Assembly: GCF_032051575.1 (NCBI RefSeq)
Contig: NZ_DAMBYD010000001.1
Span: 62,001 to 126,000, forward strand
Direction: 5' to 3'
Length of the DNA: 64,000 nucleotides
DNA from: Aminipila sp032051575
GTDB lineage: Bacteria; Bacillota; Clostridia; Peptostreptococcales; Anaerovoracaceae
The translations under genes were made by a program, and so were the position numbers. Numbering within the stretch: position 1 is the stretch's first letter; every line of letters begins with the position of its first letter. Positions 15,869 through 24,309 of this stretch are shown here, in pieces. The notes beneath the pieces were generated by a model. That model saw only the letters and a program-made list of their open reading frames with translations. It ran no database searches and was not told where the DNA came from.

Positions 15869-16050
15869 TAATAGTTGGTGAGATGCCACCTAAAGTATTG
15901 TTTACTAAGATTAGAATATTTCTAATTTTCGAAAAATAGCTTTGAAACTTTAATAAGATATGGTATAAATATATCTTAATACAGAAATATAATAGATAAG
16001 TTATTTGAAAGTAGTAAGTATTATAGAAAAGCTAAATAAGAGGTAAACAA

Positions 16051-17205
16051 ATGTATATATCGTTAAATGAAATATTGAAAAATAGCATATTTAAGAGTGT
16101 TACCATATTGGCCGGAGAAGCAGGCCTTAACAGGAAAGTAAAACGAATATCCGTATTTGACTGCCCCTGTAATAAAGATATTTTAAATAGGAATACTTTA
16201 ATAAATGGTGATTTGTTTATTACATGCCTGGAACAGTTTCAAGATAATAAAGATGGGATTTATGATTATATAAATGCCCTGATTATGACAAAGAGCAGCG
16301 GGCTGCTTATAGTAACTGATGATTGTATTGATACTATTACAAAAGATATTATAAAAATTTGTGACGAAAGCGATTTTCCTTTAATATTGATTAAAGAAGA
16401 TGTGCCCTATGCAGTGATAATGGATACTGTAAATCAATATATTGCTATTGAGAATTTAAATGCTATAAATACTTTGAAGTTAGACAAAATTATGTATGGC
16501 AGTGTTTCCAATAATGAAAAAATGGAGATATTATACAGCATTAACCCTAATATAGGACAGTATCTACGTACCATATATGTAGATGGAGGATTTGATTCTG
16601 CAATAGAAGAACTAAAGACTCATATACTATATTTAAATAGTCGAGATGATATTTTTGTAAGAAGTAACAATTATTATATATTTATTTTAAGTGCTGACGA
16701 CATAAAATACCTGAAGCACCATTCGGATGCTACAGCTCTTAAGGTAAAAGAATTCATAAACAATCCAAAAGTAGGTTATAGCAGGATTTATTCTCGGAAG
16801 GATATCAGCAAGGCACTTGAAGAGGGAAAACGTTCCTTGGAAACAGCAAAAACCATGAACATGTCATTTCAGGAATACAATCCCTTATCAGTCATGCAGC
16901 TGTTAGTTTCTGTAAAGGATACACAGGAGGCTCATGATTTTTATGAGGCTTATGTAAATGCTATAAGGGATAATGTGTCAGCAGAAAACTTAAAGGAAAT
17001 TCTCCTTACCATGGAGATTTATGTAGCGAATTCAGGAGATTATAAGGCTACAGGTAAGATTATGAACCAGCACGAAAACACTATCAGATATAGAGTAAAT
17101 AAGGTAAAAGGCGCATTGAATATGGAAACGGATAATATTAAATTCAATGAAACGATTGCTATTGCAGTAAAACTCAGAATCTTAATGAATGAAATCTTTT
17201 ACTGA
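16051..17205 (+). CDS. PucR-family transcriptional regulator
   Basis: The 384-residue protein shows the PucR layout. Residues 1-120 form the N-terminal PucR sensor domain, beginning MYISLNEILKNSIFKSVTIL with the motif AGEAGLNRKVKRISVFD. Residues about 150-290 are a degenerate cyclase-like central region, and the C-terminus (about 320-380) has the PucR helix-turn-helix, LLTMEIYVANSGDYKATGKI and NQHENTIRYRVNKVKGAL. PucR proteins activate purine or other nitrogen-compound catabolism. The next gene is a nucleobase-type permease, and a perfect inverted repeat (17211-17238) lies between, so it most likely controls that permease. Confidence 0.88.
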   Translation: MYISLNEILKNSIFKSVTILAGEAGLNRKVKRISVFDCPCNKDILNRNTLINGDLFITCLEQFQDNKDGIYDYINALIMTKSSGLLIVTDDCIDTITKDIIKICDESDFPLILIKEDVPYAVIMDTVNQYIAIENLNAINTLKLDKIMYGSVSNNEKMEILYSINPNIGQYLRTIYVDGGFDSAIEELKTHILYLNSRDDIFVRSNNYYIFILSADDIKYLKHHSDATALKVKEFINNPKVGYSRIYSRKDISKALEEGKRSLETAKTMNMSFQEYNPLSVMQLLVSVKDTQEAHDFYEAYVNAIRDNVSAENLKEILLTMEIYVANSGDYKATGKIMNQHENTIRYRVNKVKGALNMETDNIKFNETIAIAVKLRILMNEIFY

Positions 17206-17210
17206 AAATA

Positions 17211-17238
17211 TTACAAAAAAATATTGTATTTTTTGTAA
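17211..17238. promoter_or_regulatory. Perfect 10-bp inverted repeat upstream of the NCS1 permease
   Basis: TTACAAAAAA (17211-17220) and TTTTTTGTAA (17229-17238) with 8 bases between. The arms are too AT-rich for a good terminator. Its position 6 bases after pucR and 65 bases before the permease ATG suits an operator or activator site. Confidence 0.5.
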
Positions 17239-17302
17239 AAATAATAAAGAACTTCTCTCAGAATATTTGTATAATTGAGAAAAATTGAAAGGAGAGGAGA
17301 AA

Positions 17303-18577
17303 ATGGTGGAAAAAATGAAGAGTAGCAATATTGAGACTACTACATTGGAAAAAGTACCTTTGGATCAAAGAAAAAACTGGATTGAAGTAGCTTTGATTCA
17401 AGCGGGAATTATGATTTGCGTTCCCAGCCTTATGCTGGGAGGGATACTTGAGGCTAGTATGTCATTAAAAAATGCAATTATTTCAGGTTCAATCGGTTAT
17501 TTAATAGTAATAGTGCTGTTTTCGCTTATGGGAATTATGGGCAGCGATTTAGGCGTTCCTACTTGCGTGACAGTAATGGGTGGTTTTGGGAAAAAGGGTG
17601 CACGATTTATTATAAGTACACTTATCTTTATTTCTATGATTGGATGGTTTGCAGTACAAACCAGTGTTTGCGGAAACGCTTTTTCTAATTTGACAGATAG
17701 GTTTTTCCACTTGTCAGTTCCGCCTACAGTTTCTATGGTGATTTGGGGTGTAATAATGCTGGTAACAGCAGTCTACGGAATAAATGCGTTAGATAAGCTG
17801 AATAGGGTGGCAGTACCTGCATTATTTATTGTAACCATTGTAGGGTGCTTTCTGGCATTACATAAATATGGTACAGAGAATCTGTTCGTGGAAAATACAG
17901 CTCCTACAATGACCTTGGTGCAAGGCATTGTGCTTACGGTAAGCTTTATGGCAGCGGGCTGTCTTGCAGCTTCGGATATTACCAGATATCAAAGAACTAG
18001 AAAAGACACAATTTTATCAAGTGCTATAGGGGTGGCACCGGCAGGTGTACTGATGGTTATACTTGGTGCTGTTATGGCTAAGGTGGCACAGCAGTATGAC
18101 ATAACTCTAGTGTTTTGTGACATAGGGATACCTGTACTTGGCATGTTGGTTTTGATAGCTGCAACTTGGACAACCAACACTACTAATGCATATTCGGCGG
18201 GAATAAATGCCGTATTAATGTTTAATCTAAAGGAAAATAAGCGTGCTATGGCGACAATGGTTTCAGGGCTTGTTGGTACCGTTTGTGCAGTGCTTGGGTT
18301 TGCAAACCATTTTGAAAGTTTTTTGTATATATTAGGTGATGCCTTGCTTCCGACGATGGGTGTTATTTTGGCTGATTACTGGATTATTGGTAAGGGAAAC
18401 TCAGAAAATTACAAAGCAACAGATGATTTTAATTGGATCGGAATATTATGCTGGCTGGTAGGATATGGTGTAATTAAGCTGATTCCTTATGGAGTACCTT
18501 TTGCACAGGGAATTGCAACATCAGCAGTGTTGTATTGTATTCTAATTAAACTTATAAAACAAAAAGTAGTTAAATAG
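17303..18577 (+). CDS. NCS1-family (cytosine/purine-type) permease
   Basis: The 424-residue product has about 12 hydrophobic segments and the NCS1 style of CodB-like transporters: an N-terminal PLDQRKNWIEVALIQAGIMI, GGILEASMSLKNAIISG, and the central AAGCLAASDITRYQRTRKDT that matches the D-x-x-R-Y signature of the cytosine permease group. It should bring a nucleobase or similar heterocycle in with protons or sodium. GGAGAGG at 17291-17297 precedes ATG 17303. Its position after pucR suggests substrate-induced expression. The exact substrate is not determined by the sequence. Confidence 0.85.
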   Translation: MVEKMKSSNIETTTLEKVPLDQRKNWIEVALIQAGIMICVPSLMLGGILEASMSLKNAIISGSIGYLIVIVLFSLMGIMGSDLGVPTCVTVMGGFGKKGARFIISTLIFISMIGWFAVQTSVCGNAFSNLTDRFFHLSVPPTVSMVIWGVIMLVTAVYGINALDKLNRVAVPALFIVTIVGCFLALHKYGTENLFVENTAPTMTLVQGIVLTVSFMAAGCLAASDITRYQRTRKDTILSSAIGVAPAGVLMVILGAVMAKVAQQYDITLVFCDIGIPVLGMLVLIAATWTTNTTNAYSAGINAVLMFNLKENKRAMATMVSGLVGTVCAVLGFANHFESFLYILGDALLPTMGVILADYWIIGKGNSENYKATDDFNWIGILCWLVGYGVIKLIPYGVPFAQGIATSAVLYCILIKLIKQKVVK

Positions 18578-18587
18578 AAAATCCAAA

Positions 18588-18634
18588 AGGGCTGTTGCAC
18601 TAAAACTGGGAAAAAATTAGTGCACAGCTCAATT
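18588..18634 (+). terminator. Hairpin after the permease
   Basis: GGGCTGTTGCACTA pairs with TAGTGCACAGCT (one bulge), followed by CAATTTT. It is a weaker first terminator before the strong one at 18682-18741. Confidence 0.55.
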
Positions 18635-18681
18635 TTAATGTCTTTTATGATAATGCTGTAATGGAATTATTCTACAGAGTA

Positions 18682-18741
18682 GAAAAAATAGAGCTTATTC
18701 AGGATTCCAAGTATGGTAATCCTGAATAAGCTCTATTTTTA
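18682..18741. terminator. Strong bidirectional terminator
   Basis: AAAAATAGAGCTTATTCAGG and its exact complement CCTGAATAAGCTCTATTTTT (stem over 20 bp) flank a short loop. It separates the convergent permease and M29-like genes. Confidence 0.92.
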
Positions 18742-18803
18742 GATTTTAAATACATTGAACTATACTATTACACAAAGCAAATTCATTCTGCTCCATTGCG
18801 TTA

Positions 18804-19835
18804 TTATTTAACAGGAGACAGTAACGCCAGCTCTGAATCTACGATTTGACCTTCTTTCATGATTAGTTTATCATCAAGCCAAACAGTTGAATTCAAACAG
18901 ATCCCGTCTGTGTGCGATTTGGCATCTTGTCCGTCAGGTGCAGCATCAATTGGGCTTACATATCCAATTCCCCATTCTGTACATCCCCATACTCTTTCAT
19001 CTTCTACAACATTTCCAGTTAACTTCGCACCAGGATTAAAACCATAAGCTATATGTGCCATCTTCAGCATACCTTCATCATTAAATGATTTTAGGAATTT
19101 TTCATATTCAGCAGCTTCAGGACCTCCCTCAAGTTTTACGATTTTACTGTCTTTAATTGTAAGAACAACTGGCTGAGATGGGATTTTACCAAATGGTGGT
19201 GTAATAGTTCCGTCAAATACAATTTTTCCATTAATAGTACCAAATTTAGGAACCACATTAATCTGGCCTGTAAGCATATGCATTCCTGGTTTTGTTGCAT
19301 TACCACAGTCGTTACATACACGATGATTTGAATCAAGGTCGAAACTTACATCTGTACCAGCTGGGGTAGTTACGTGCATCTTTTTAGCCTGTTCGTGTCT
19401 CTTTGTAAAATTTGTCATAAAGATTTGAAGAGCAGGTGTCTCAACTTTCCCAACAGTCCGAATTAAAAGCTCCTTTGAAAAATCAACAAGACACATGTAC
19501 CTTAACTTCGGATTTTTTTCCATAGCAATTTCAAAGGGTGTTGAATAAAGCAACCATTGGTGGTTAAATTCAATCCACACATCGGTACTAAGTAGTGCTC
19601 CGGTCAAAGCTTCCAAAGGAAGGTCTGGGTCTGCAGCTTTTCCTACGCCTCCTGGAGTAGGCATAACAATGGTCATAGGAGTTGCTCCCGCAGCATAGGC
19701 ACTGGCGGCCACTGCGTTTACCAGTTCCATATCGGACATGGTATCAGCAGTAATTATAACGGTTTCTCCTTTTTTTACGCCGAAGATTTCATTAATTAAT
19801 TTGTCGGCAGATCTTTGTAACTCAAATTCTAACAT
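18804..19835 (-). CDS. M29 aminopeptidase / NicX-like metalloenzyme
   Basis: The 343-residue product belongs to the group that joins M29 (thermophilic) aminopeptidases and 2,5-dihydroxypyridine dioxygenase NicX. The C-terminal metal pattern is visible: AHIAYGFNP with His261, the WGCTEWGIGY segment with nearby glutamates (278, 280, 287), and SHTDG with the His308-x-Asp310 pair. An oxygenase role is unlikely in an anaerobe, so a peptidase or other hydrolase role fits better, but it cannot be decided here. AGAGGTGAT precedes ATG 19835. It is divergent from the PepV-like gene over a 159-base region that holds a TTGTA-N4-TACAA dyad. Confidence 0.75.
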   Translation of the reverse strand: MLEFELQRSADKLINEIFGVKKGETVIITADTMSDMELVNAVAASAYAAGATPMTIVMPTPGGVGKAADPDLPLEALTGALLSTDVWIEFNHQWLLYSTPFEIAMEKNPKLRYMCLVDFSKELLIRTVGKVETPALQIFMTNFTKRHEQAKKMHVTTPAGTDVSFDLDSNHRVCNDCGNATKPGMHMLTGQINVVPKFGTINGKIVFDGTITPPFGKIPSQPVVLTIKDSKIVKLEGGPEAAEYEKFLKSFNDEGMLKMAHIAYGFNPGAKLTGNVVEDERVWGCTEWGIGYVSPIDAAPDGQDAKSHTDGICLNSTVWLDDKLIMKEGQIVDSELALLSPVK

Positions 19836-19894
19836 TCTATCACCTCTCAATTTAAATTTGAATTCATTATATTATTTAAGCGATATTAACGCAT

Positions 19895-19908
19895 TGTAAT
19901 TATACAAA
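19895..19908. promoter_or_regulatory. Dyad in the divergent M29/PepV intergenic region
   Basis: TTGTA-ATTA-TACAA has perfect 5-base arms, and ATTACAAAG recurs at 19932-19940. The half-site resembles that at 17211-17238, so one regulator may bind both. TATAAT at 19962-19967 is a likely -10 for the PepV-like gene without a good -35. Confidence 0.4.
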
Positions 19909-19994
19909 ATATAAGGTGGTTTTTTTAAAATAATTACAAAGAAACTTTTGCTTTTTACATTTATAATAACTAAATAAATAAAGGAGGTTTTCAG

Positions 19995-21389
19995 ATGGAT
20001 GTAAAAAAATTTATTAATAAAAATAAAGACAAAATAATTGAAGATATAGCTACGTTAGTGGAAATTCCTACTGTTTATTCGGAAGGAACGGAAGGAAAGC
20101 CTTTTGGAGACAGTATTGCAGAAGGTCTGGACACTGTTCTTGAGATGGGTAGGGAAATGGGCATGCAGGCAAAAAATATTGATGGGTATGCTGGTGAAAT
20201 TACGGCAGGTACAGGAAATCGAACAATAGGTGTATTGGCGCATATTGATGTGGTTCCAGCAGGGACAGACTGGAATACAGAACCTTTTAAATGTAAAAAC
20301 AAAGATGGTAAGCTTTATGGAAGAGGAACTATGGATGACAAGGGACCATTGGTGGCTGGATTATATGCTATGAAATATTTGATGGATAATAATAAGATTC
20401 CCAAAGATTCCGCAGTTAAGCTCATAATTGGTGCTGATGAGGAAGAAGAGTGGAGATGTATGAAGTATTATAAGGAGCATGTCCACCCACTGCCGGAATA
20501 TTCCATTGTGCCTGATGGGTATTTCCCTTTGATATTCTGTGAGAAAGGATTGATTGATTTTGATTTATCACAGGAGTTTTACAATGATAAGGCTGCAGTG
20601 GTTAAAGTTGTAGAAATAACTGGAGGGACATCGAGAAATATAGTGCCAGGAAATGCTATATGCAAGTTGCTGGTGGACGGAGAAGTGAAAAAAGCATTAA
20701 TAAATCAGCTTAAGCAGTTTAAGGAAATTGAATGTTTAGAAATAGAGAATGGGTTGAAGCTGAATGTCACAGGGAAAAGCACTCATGCTATGTCACCGGA
20801 AAAGGGACTGAATGCTATAAGTCTCTTACTGGAGGTTTTGGGAAAAGTTAAAGCAACAATTTCTAATAGGGTTTTTATAGAAACATATAATAAATATATT
20901 GGTATGAATTATAACGGAGAAAGATTTGGTTGTGGCTTCAATGACGAACTGTCTGGCAAATTAACATTAAATGTGGGAATTATTTCATTAAAAGAAAACC
21001 ATGTTTCTATGGAAATGAATTTGAGATATCCGGCATCTATGAAATGGGAAATTGTAAAAGAGGCAATGATGAAAACCATAAAAGAGGCGGGGTTTTCTTA
21101 TAAAGAAAAGTCATATCTGCCACCTGTATATATAGACCCAGATTCGGATTTTGTCCAAGGGCTAATGGATTCATATAGAAGAATTACTGGAGACATGGAA
21201 AATCAGCCTTTTGCTATAGGAGGAGCCACTTACGCCAGAGGTATTCCAAATGCTGTTGCGTTTGGACCCCTTTTCCCTGACGAAGAGGAGCTTGCCCATG
21301 AGGCTAATGAATTTATATCAATTCGAAGCTTGGAAAAAATGACAGAAATATACGCAGATGCTTTGGAGCAATTATTAAGGAGGTATTAG
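19995..21389 (+). CDS. pepV: M20-family dipeptidase (PepV/Sapep type)
   Basis: The 464-residue product is a two-metal M20 peptidase. Metal-site motifs are in order: LAHIDVVP with His83 and Asp85, GRGTMDDKGP with the bridging Asp115, and GADEEEEWRC with the catalytic glutamate near 149-150. A lid domain with GGTSRNIVPG and KGKSTHAMSPEKG-like phrases (about 212-262) and a final HEANEFISI are typical of PepV, which cleaves dipeptides including those with N-terminal D-residues or beta-alanine. GGAGG lies before ATG 19995. A Gate-type transporter begins 7 bases downstream, so transport and hydrolysis of small peptides are probably linked. Confidence 0.9.
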   Translation: MDVKKFINKNKDKIIEDIATLVEIPTVYSEGTEGKPFGDSIAEGLDTVLEMGREMGMQAKNIDGYAGEITAGTGNRTIGVLAHIDVVPAGTDWNTEPFKCKNKDGKLYGRGTMDDKGPLVAGLYAMKYLMDNNKIPKDSAVKLIIGADEEEEWRCMKYYKEHVHPLPEYSIVPDGYFPLIFCEKGLIDFDLSQEFYNDKAAVVKVVEITGGTSRNIVPGNAICKLLVDGEVKKALINQLKQFKEIECLEIENGLKLNVTGKSTHAMSPEKGLNAISLLLEVLGKVKATISNRVFIETYNKYIGMNYNGERFGCGFNDELSGKLTLNVGIISLKENHVSMEMNLRYPASMKWEIVKEAMMKTIKEAGFSYKEKSYLPPVYIDPDSDFVQGLMDSYRRITGDMENQPFAIGGATYARGIPNAVAFGPLFPDEEELAHEANEFISIRSLEKMTEIYADALEQLLRRY

Positions 21390-21396
21390 AGACCGG

Positions 21397-22614
21397 ATGC
21401 AGACAAGTATAATAACTAATAAAGAGAAAATAAATGAGGAATCACAAAAAATTATTGGGACTAACCCTATATTAAAAAAAGCATTTAGTTTAGAAACATT
21501 AGTATTTATCGGAATCTTTGGAGCAATATTTTATGCTTTGGGGACAACTATGGGACCTATAAATATGGTAAATACCCTTATGAATACTGCATATTCCCTG
21601 CTTATTAATACTGTACTCTATATAATGGCTATTGCAGTTATTGCGGGAGCTGTATCGGGACTTTTAACGGAATTTGGTGTTGTTGCGGCAATCAATAAAA
21701 TATTATCACCATTGATGAAACCTTTGTATGGTTTGCCCGGTGCAAGTATAGTGGGAGTAGTTACTACGTATTTGTCAGATAATCCTGCTATATTGACCCT
21801 AGCACAGGATGATAATTTTAGAAGATATTTTAAGAAGTATCAGCTTCCCGCTTTAACAAATATAGGAACAGCTTTTGGAATGGGTCTTATTGTAACTATG
21901 TTTATGATAGGCATAAGAAGTCATGATGGAAGCAGCTTCATGGTTTCAGCTTTGATTGGTAATATAGGAGCTGCCATTGGAAGTATTGTAAGTGTAAGGT
22001 TAATGATTATGAAAACCAAAAGAATCTTTGGGACTGAGGAGTATGCTGAAACTAAAACTGATCAATGCCGGATTGATATAAATCATAGGATTGTCAGAAA
22101 TGGCAGTATAGGTGGGCGATTTATGGATGCAATGCTGGAGGGCGGGAAAAATGGAGTTACTATGGGGGTTGCAATAATACCAGGTGTGCTTATGATATGC
22201 ACCTTTGTTTTAATGCTGACCAATGGCCCGGGTGAGGGAGGCATGTATACAGGAGCAGCTAATCAAGGTGTTGCATTTCTTCCCTGGCTGGCAGAAAAAC
22301 TAAACTTTGTTCTATTACCACTGTTTGGTTTCACTTCGCCGGAAGCTATCTCTGTTCCGATTACAGCTTTGGGTGCTGCAGGTGCTGCTATAGGGCTTGT
22401 ACCGGATTTGGTTACAAAAGGGCTGGCGACAGGCAATGATATAGCGGTGTTTACGGCCATGTGTATGTGTTGGAGTGGCTATCTGAGTACTCATGTTGCA
22501 ATGATGGATAGTTTGAAATTTAGGGAACTAACAGGGCACGCAATTTTATGCCACACAATAGGAGGTATTTGTGCAGGTGTTAGCGCACATTTTATATTTC
22601 TTATGGTATGCTGA
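21397..22614 (+). CDS. YjiH-like Gate-domain transporter
   Basis: The 405-residue product has about ten membrane segments. It carries two similar halves with AGAVSGLLTEFGVVAAINKI and a large EALISVPITALGAAGAA-type region, characteristic of the nucleoside-recognition (Gate) superfamily proteins of the YjiH type. Its substrate is not proven for this group; members are often next to M20 peptidases, as here. The ribosome site AGGAGG lies inside the last codons of the peptidase gene (21379-21384), so the two are translated from one message. A terminator follows at 22658-22691. Confidence 0.8.
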   Translation: MQTSIITNKEKINEESQKIIGTNPILKKAFSLETLVFIGIFGAIFYALGTTMGPINMVNTLMNTAYSLLINTVLYIMAIAVIAGAVSGLLTEFGVVAAINKILSPLMKPLYGLPGASIVGVVTTYLSDNPAILTLAQDDNFRRYFKKYQLPALTNIGTAFGMGLIVTMFMIGIRSHDGSSFMVSALIGNIGAAIGSIVSVRLMIMKTKRIFGTEEYAETKTDQCRIDINHRIVRNGSIGGRFMDAMLEGGKNGVTMGVAIIPGVLMICTFVLMLTNGPGEGGMYTGAANQGVAFLPWLAEKLNFVLLPLFGFTSPEAISVPITALGAAGAAIGLVPDLVTKGLATGNDIAVFTAMCMCWSGYLSTHVAMMDSLKFRELTGHAILCHTIGGICAGVSAHFIFLMVC

Positions 22615-22657
22615 CAATTAAAAAGTTTAAATAAAAAATTTAATATTATTTATAGAT

Positions 22658-22691
22658 AATCCCAGAAGTAAAAAATCTGGGATTTTTTTAT
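22658..22691 (+). terminator. Terminator after the YjiH-like gene
   Basis: AATCCCAGA and TCTGGGATT form a 9-bp stem followed by T7. Confidence 0.88.
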
Positions 22692-22710
22692 CTGTGTTTG
22701 AAGCGATTTA

Positions 22711-22739
22711 TTGACACATTTTTTTTAACAGCGTATACT
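22711..22739 (+). promoter_or_regulatory. Consensus promoter of the DUF2812/padR operon
   Basis: TTGACA at 22711-22716 and TATACT at 22734-22739 are 17 bases apart. Transcription should start near 22746. Confidence 0.82.
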
Positions 22740-22745
22740 TAAATG

Positions 22746-22768
22746 TATCGAATTATGATATAACGATA
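22746..22768. promoter_or_regulatory. Probable operator overlapping the start of transcription
   Basis: TATCG at 22746-22750 and CGATA at 22764-22768 frame a partly symmetrical ATTATGATATAA core. It sits just downstream of the -10 box, where the PadR repressor encoded in this operon could bind. Confidence 0.45.
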
Positions 22769-22856
22769 AACGTTACAAGACAAATACACAACATAATATA
22801 ATTATTAAATTCTAAATAAACGGGTAACTTAAATCTTAGGACTAGGGAGATAGAGA

Positions 22857-23768
22857 ATGAAGCATATTTTTAGGGACTTTAATTTTGACATATATGACTA
22901 TAAAGATGCGGAAAAATTTTTGAATGAAATGGCATTAAAGGGTTTTGAATTTAAAGGGACTGGAAAAGGTTATATTAAAGATATTGCTATGTTTGAGAAA
23001 AACCATAAAGCAAAAAATCTTAAGTATGCAATTGATGTTCGAAAAAATCTGCTAAATAGTGAAAGGGAACAGTATTATGAATTTTACAAGGATTTAGGCT
23101 GGAGGAATATTGATTGTTTTAATGATAAGCTTCATATGTTTGTAGCTGAAAAAGAAAATGCCTTTCCATTGTATACAGATGAATTAACAGAAATGGAGAA
23201 TTTCGGAAAAGCAATAAAAAGGGATAATGAAATATTTAAGTATTTATTGATGGCAGTATGTATGGTTGCAGCCATGGGAATAATAATAGCTGAAGGCGGA
23301 AAAGAATTTAATCGGCTGGTGGCTTACATAATTATTGTGTATTTTGGGTGCTTTGCACTCTTCTCAATTCTTGAAATAATCGCTAATCTGGTTTGTATTC
23401 GGCGCTTCAGTAAACATATGCAAACGGGTGGAGGAATTCCAGCAAGCAGATTAAAAAAAGAGCTGAGATTATGGGAGAGCTTTTTCTCAGTTGTAGCAAT
23501 TAGTGTATTTCCACTTATTATAATAGTTAGCTATTCCTATGAAATATGGAGTAAGGGGTTAAATAGTATCAACTTATACGGGAGCGGCTGGGAGATTGTA
23601 CTACTTATTATACTTTGTACACTTTCGATACCAATCGAATTAGCTGCTACATATATGCTCTTTTTATATCCAGAAAAAGAAAAGTATAAACTATTTAGTT
23701 ATATTGGCTTTTTCATGTTTTATATCAGTATATTCCAGTATTTTCGTACATATCTGGGATGCAGATAA
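22857..23768 (+). CDS. DUF2812 membrane protein
   Basis: The 303-residue product has a soluble N-terminal domain (1-125) that matches DUF2812 (opening MKHIFRDFNFDIYDYKDAEK, with GFEFKGTGKGYIKDI and KYAIDVRKN) and four membrane segments in the second half. DUF2812 proteins are regularly encoded beside PadR regulators and are thought to act in envelope sensing, but no function has been shown. GGGAG at 22845-22849 precedes ATG 22857. The padR gene follows directly. Confidence 0.85.
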   Translation: MKHIFRDFNFDIYDYKDAEKFLNEMALKGFEFKGTGKGYIKDIAMFEKNHKAKNLKYAIDVRKNLLNSEREQYYEFYKDLGWRNIDCFNDKLHMFVAEKENAFPLYTDELTEMENFGKAIKRDNEIFKYLLMAVCMVAAMGIIIAEGGKEFNRLVAYIIIVYFGCFALFSILEIIANLVCIRRFSKHMQTGGGIPASRLKKELRLWESFFSVVAISVFPLIIIVSYSYEIWSKGLNSINLYGSGWEIVLLIILCTLSIPIELAATYMLFLYPEKEKYKLFSYIGFFMFYISIFQYFRTYLGCR

Positions 23769-23784
23769 ATGAATGGAGGAAACA

Positions 23785-24252
23785 ATGGCAAGAGAACAAT
23801 TAAAAACACTGACAGAACCAATGTATTATGTTCTGCTTTCACTTATAAAAGAGAACCATGGATACGGAATTATGCAGATGATTAGTGAACTTACAGAGGG
23901 CAGGGTTGCTGTGGGTGCAGGAACTTTATATGCACTTTTAGGAAGATTTGAGAAAGAAGAAATTATCTTCCAGGTTGCAGAAGAAAACCGAAGAAAAATT
24001 TATAAGTTAACCGAGAAAGGCCAGAATATTTTACAGGAAGAATTGCAGAGGCTAAATAAAATGGTTAGTGACGGACAGAAATTTTTTGAATATGATGGGG
24101 AAAGACCTGCGCCGCCAGATGATAATACAGGAAGTGGAATTTCTATGCCTATTACTGAAGAGGTTTGTAATAAAGAACAACAAATTTTCAAGGAAAGAGA
24201 AAAAGGTTTTACCCTTGGAGGATTTGGAAAAGGAGCGCTAATACCAACATAA
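23785..24252 (+). CDS. PadR-family transcriptional regulator
   Basis: The 155-residue protein (from ATG 23785, ribosome site TGGAGGA at 23774-23780) has the PadR winged helix: TEPMYYVLLSLIKENHGYGI, GRVAVGAGTLYALLGRFEKE and the wing EENRRKIYKLTEKGQNIL. PadR proteins repress until a ligand or membrane cue releases them. The tail (about 95-155) is proline- and charge-rich (ERPAPPDDN) and longer than usual. It probably controls its own operon through the dyad at 22746-22768. The in-frame ATG 23773 would place the ribosome site inside the gene. Confidence 0.9.
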   Translation: MAREQLKTLTEPMYYVLLSLIKENHGYGIMQMISELTEGRVAVGAGTLYALLGRFEKEEIIFQVAEENRRKIYKLTEKGQNILQEELQRLNKMVSDGQKFFEYDGERPAPPDDNTGSGISMPITEEVCNKEQQIFKEREKGFTLGGFGKGALIPT

Positions 24253-24309
24253 AAGAAGGGGATATAGTAAGTAACTTAGCACTAGTGTATTCAACAAAAA
24301 GGGGAAATT

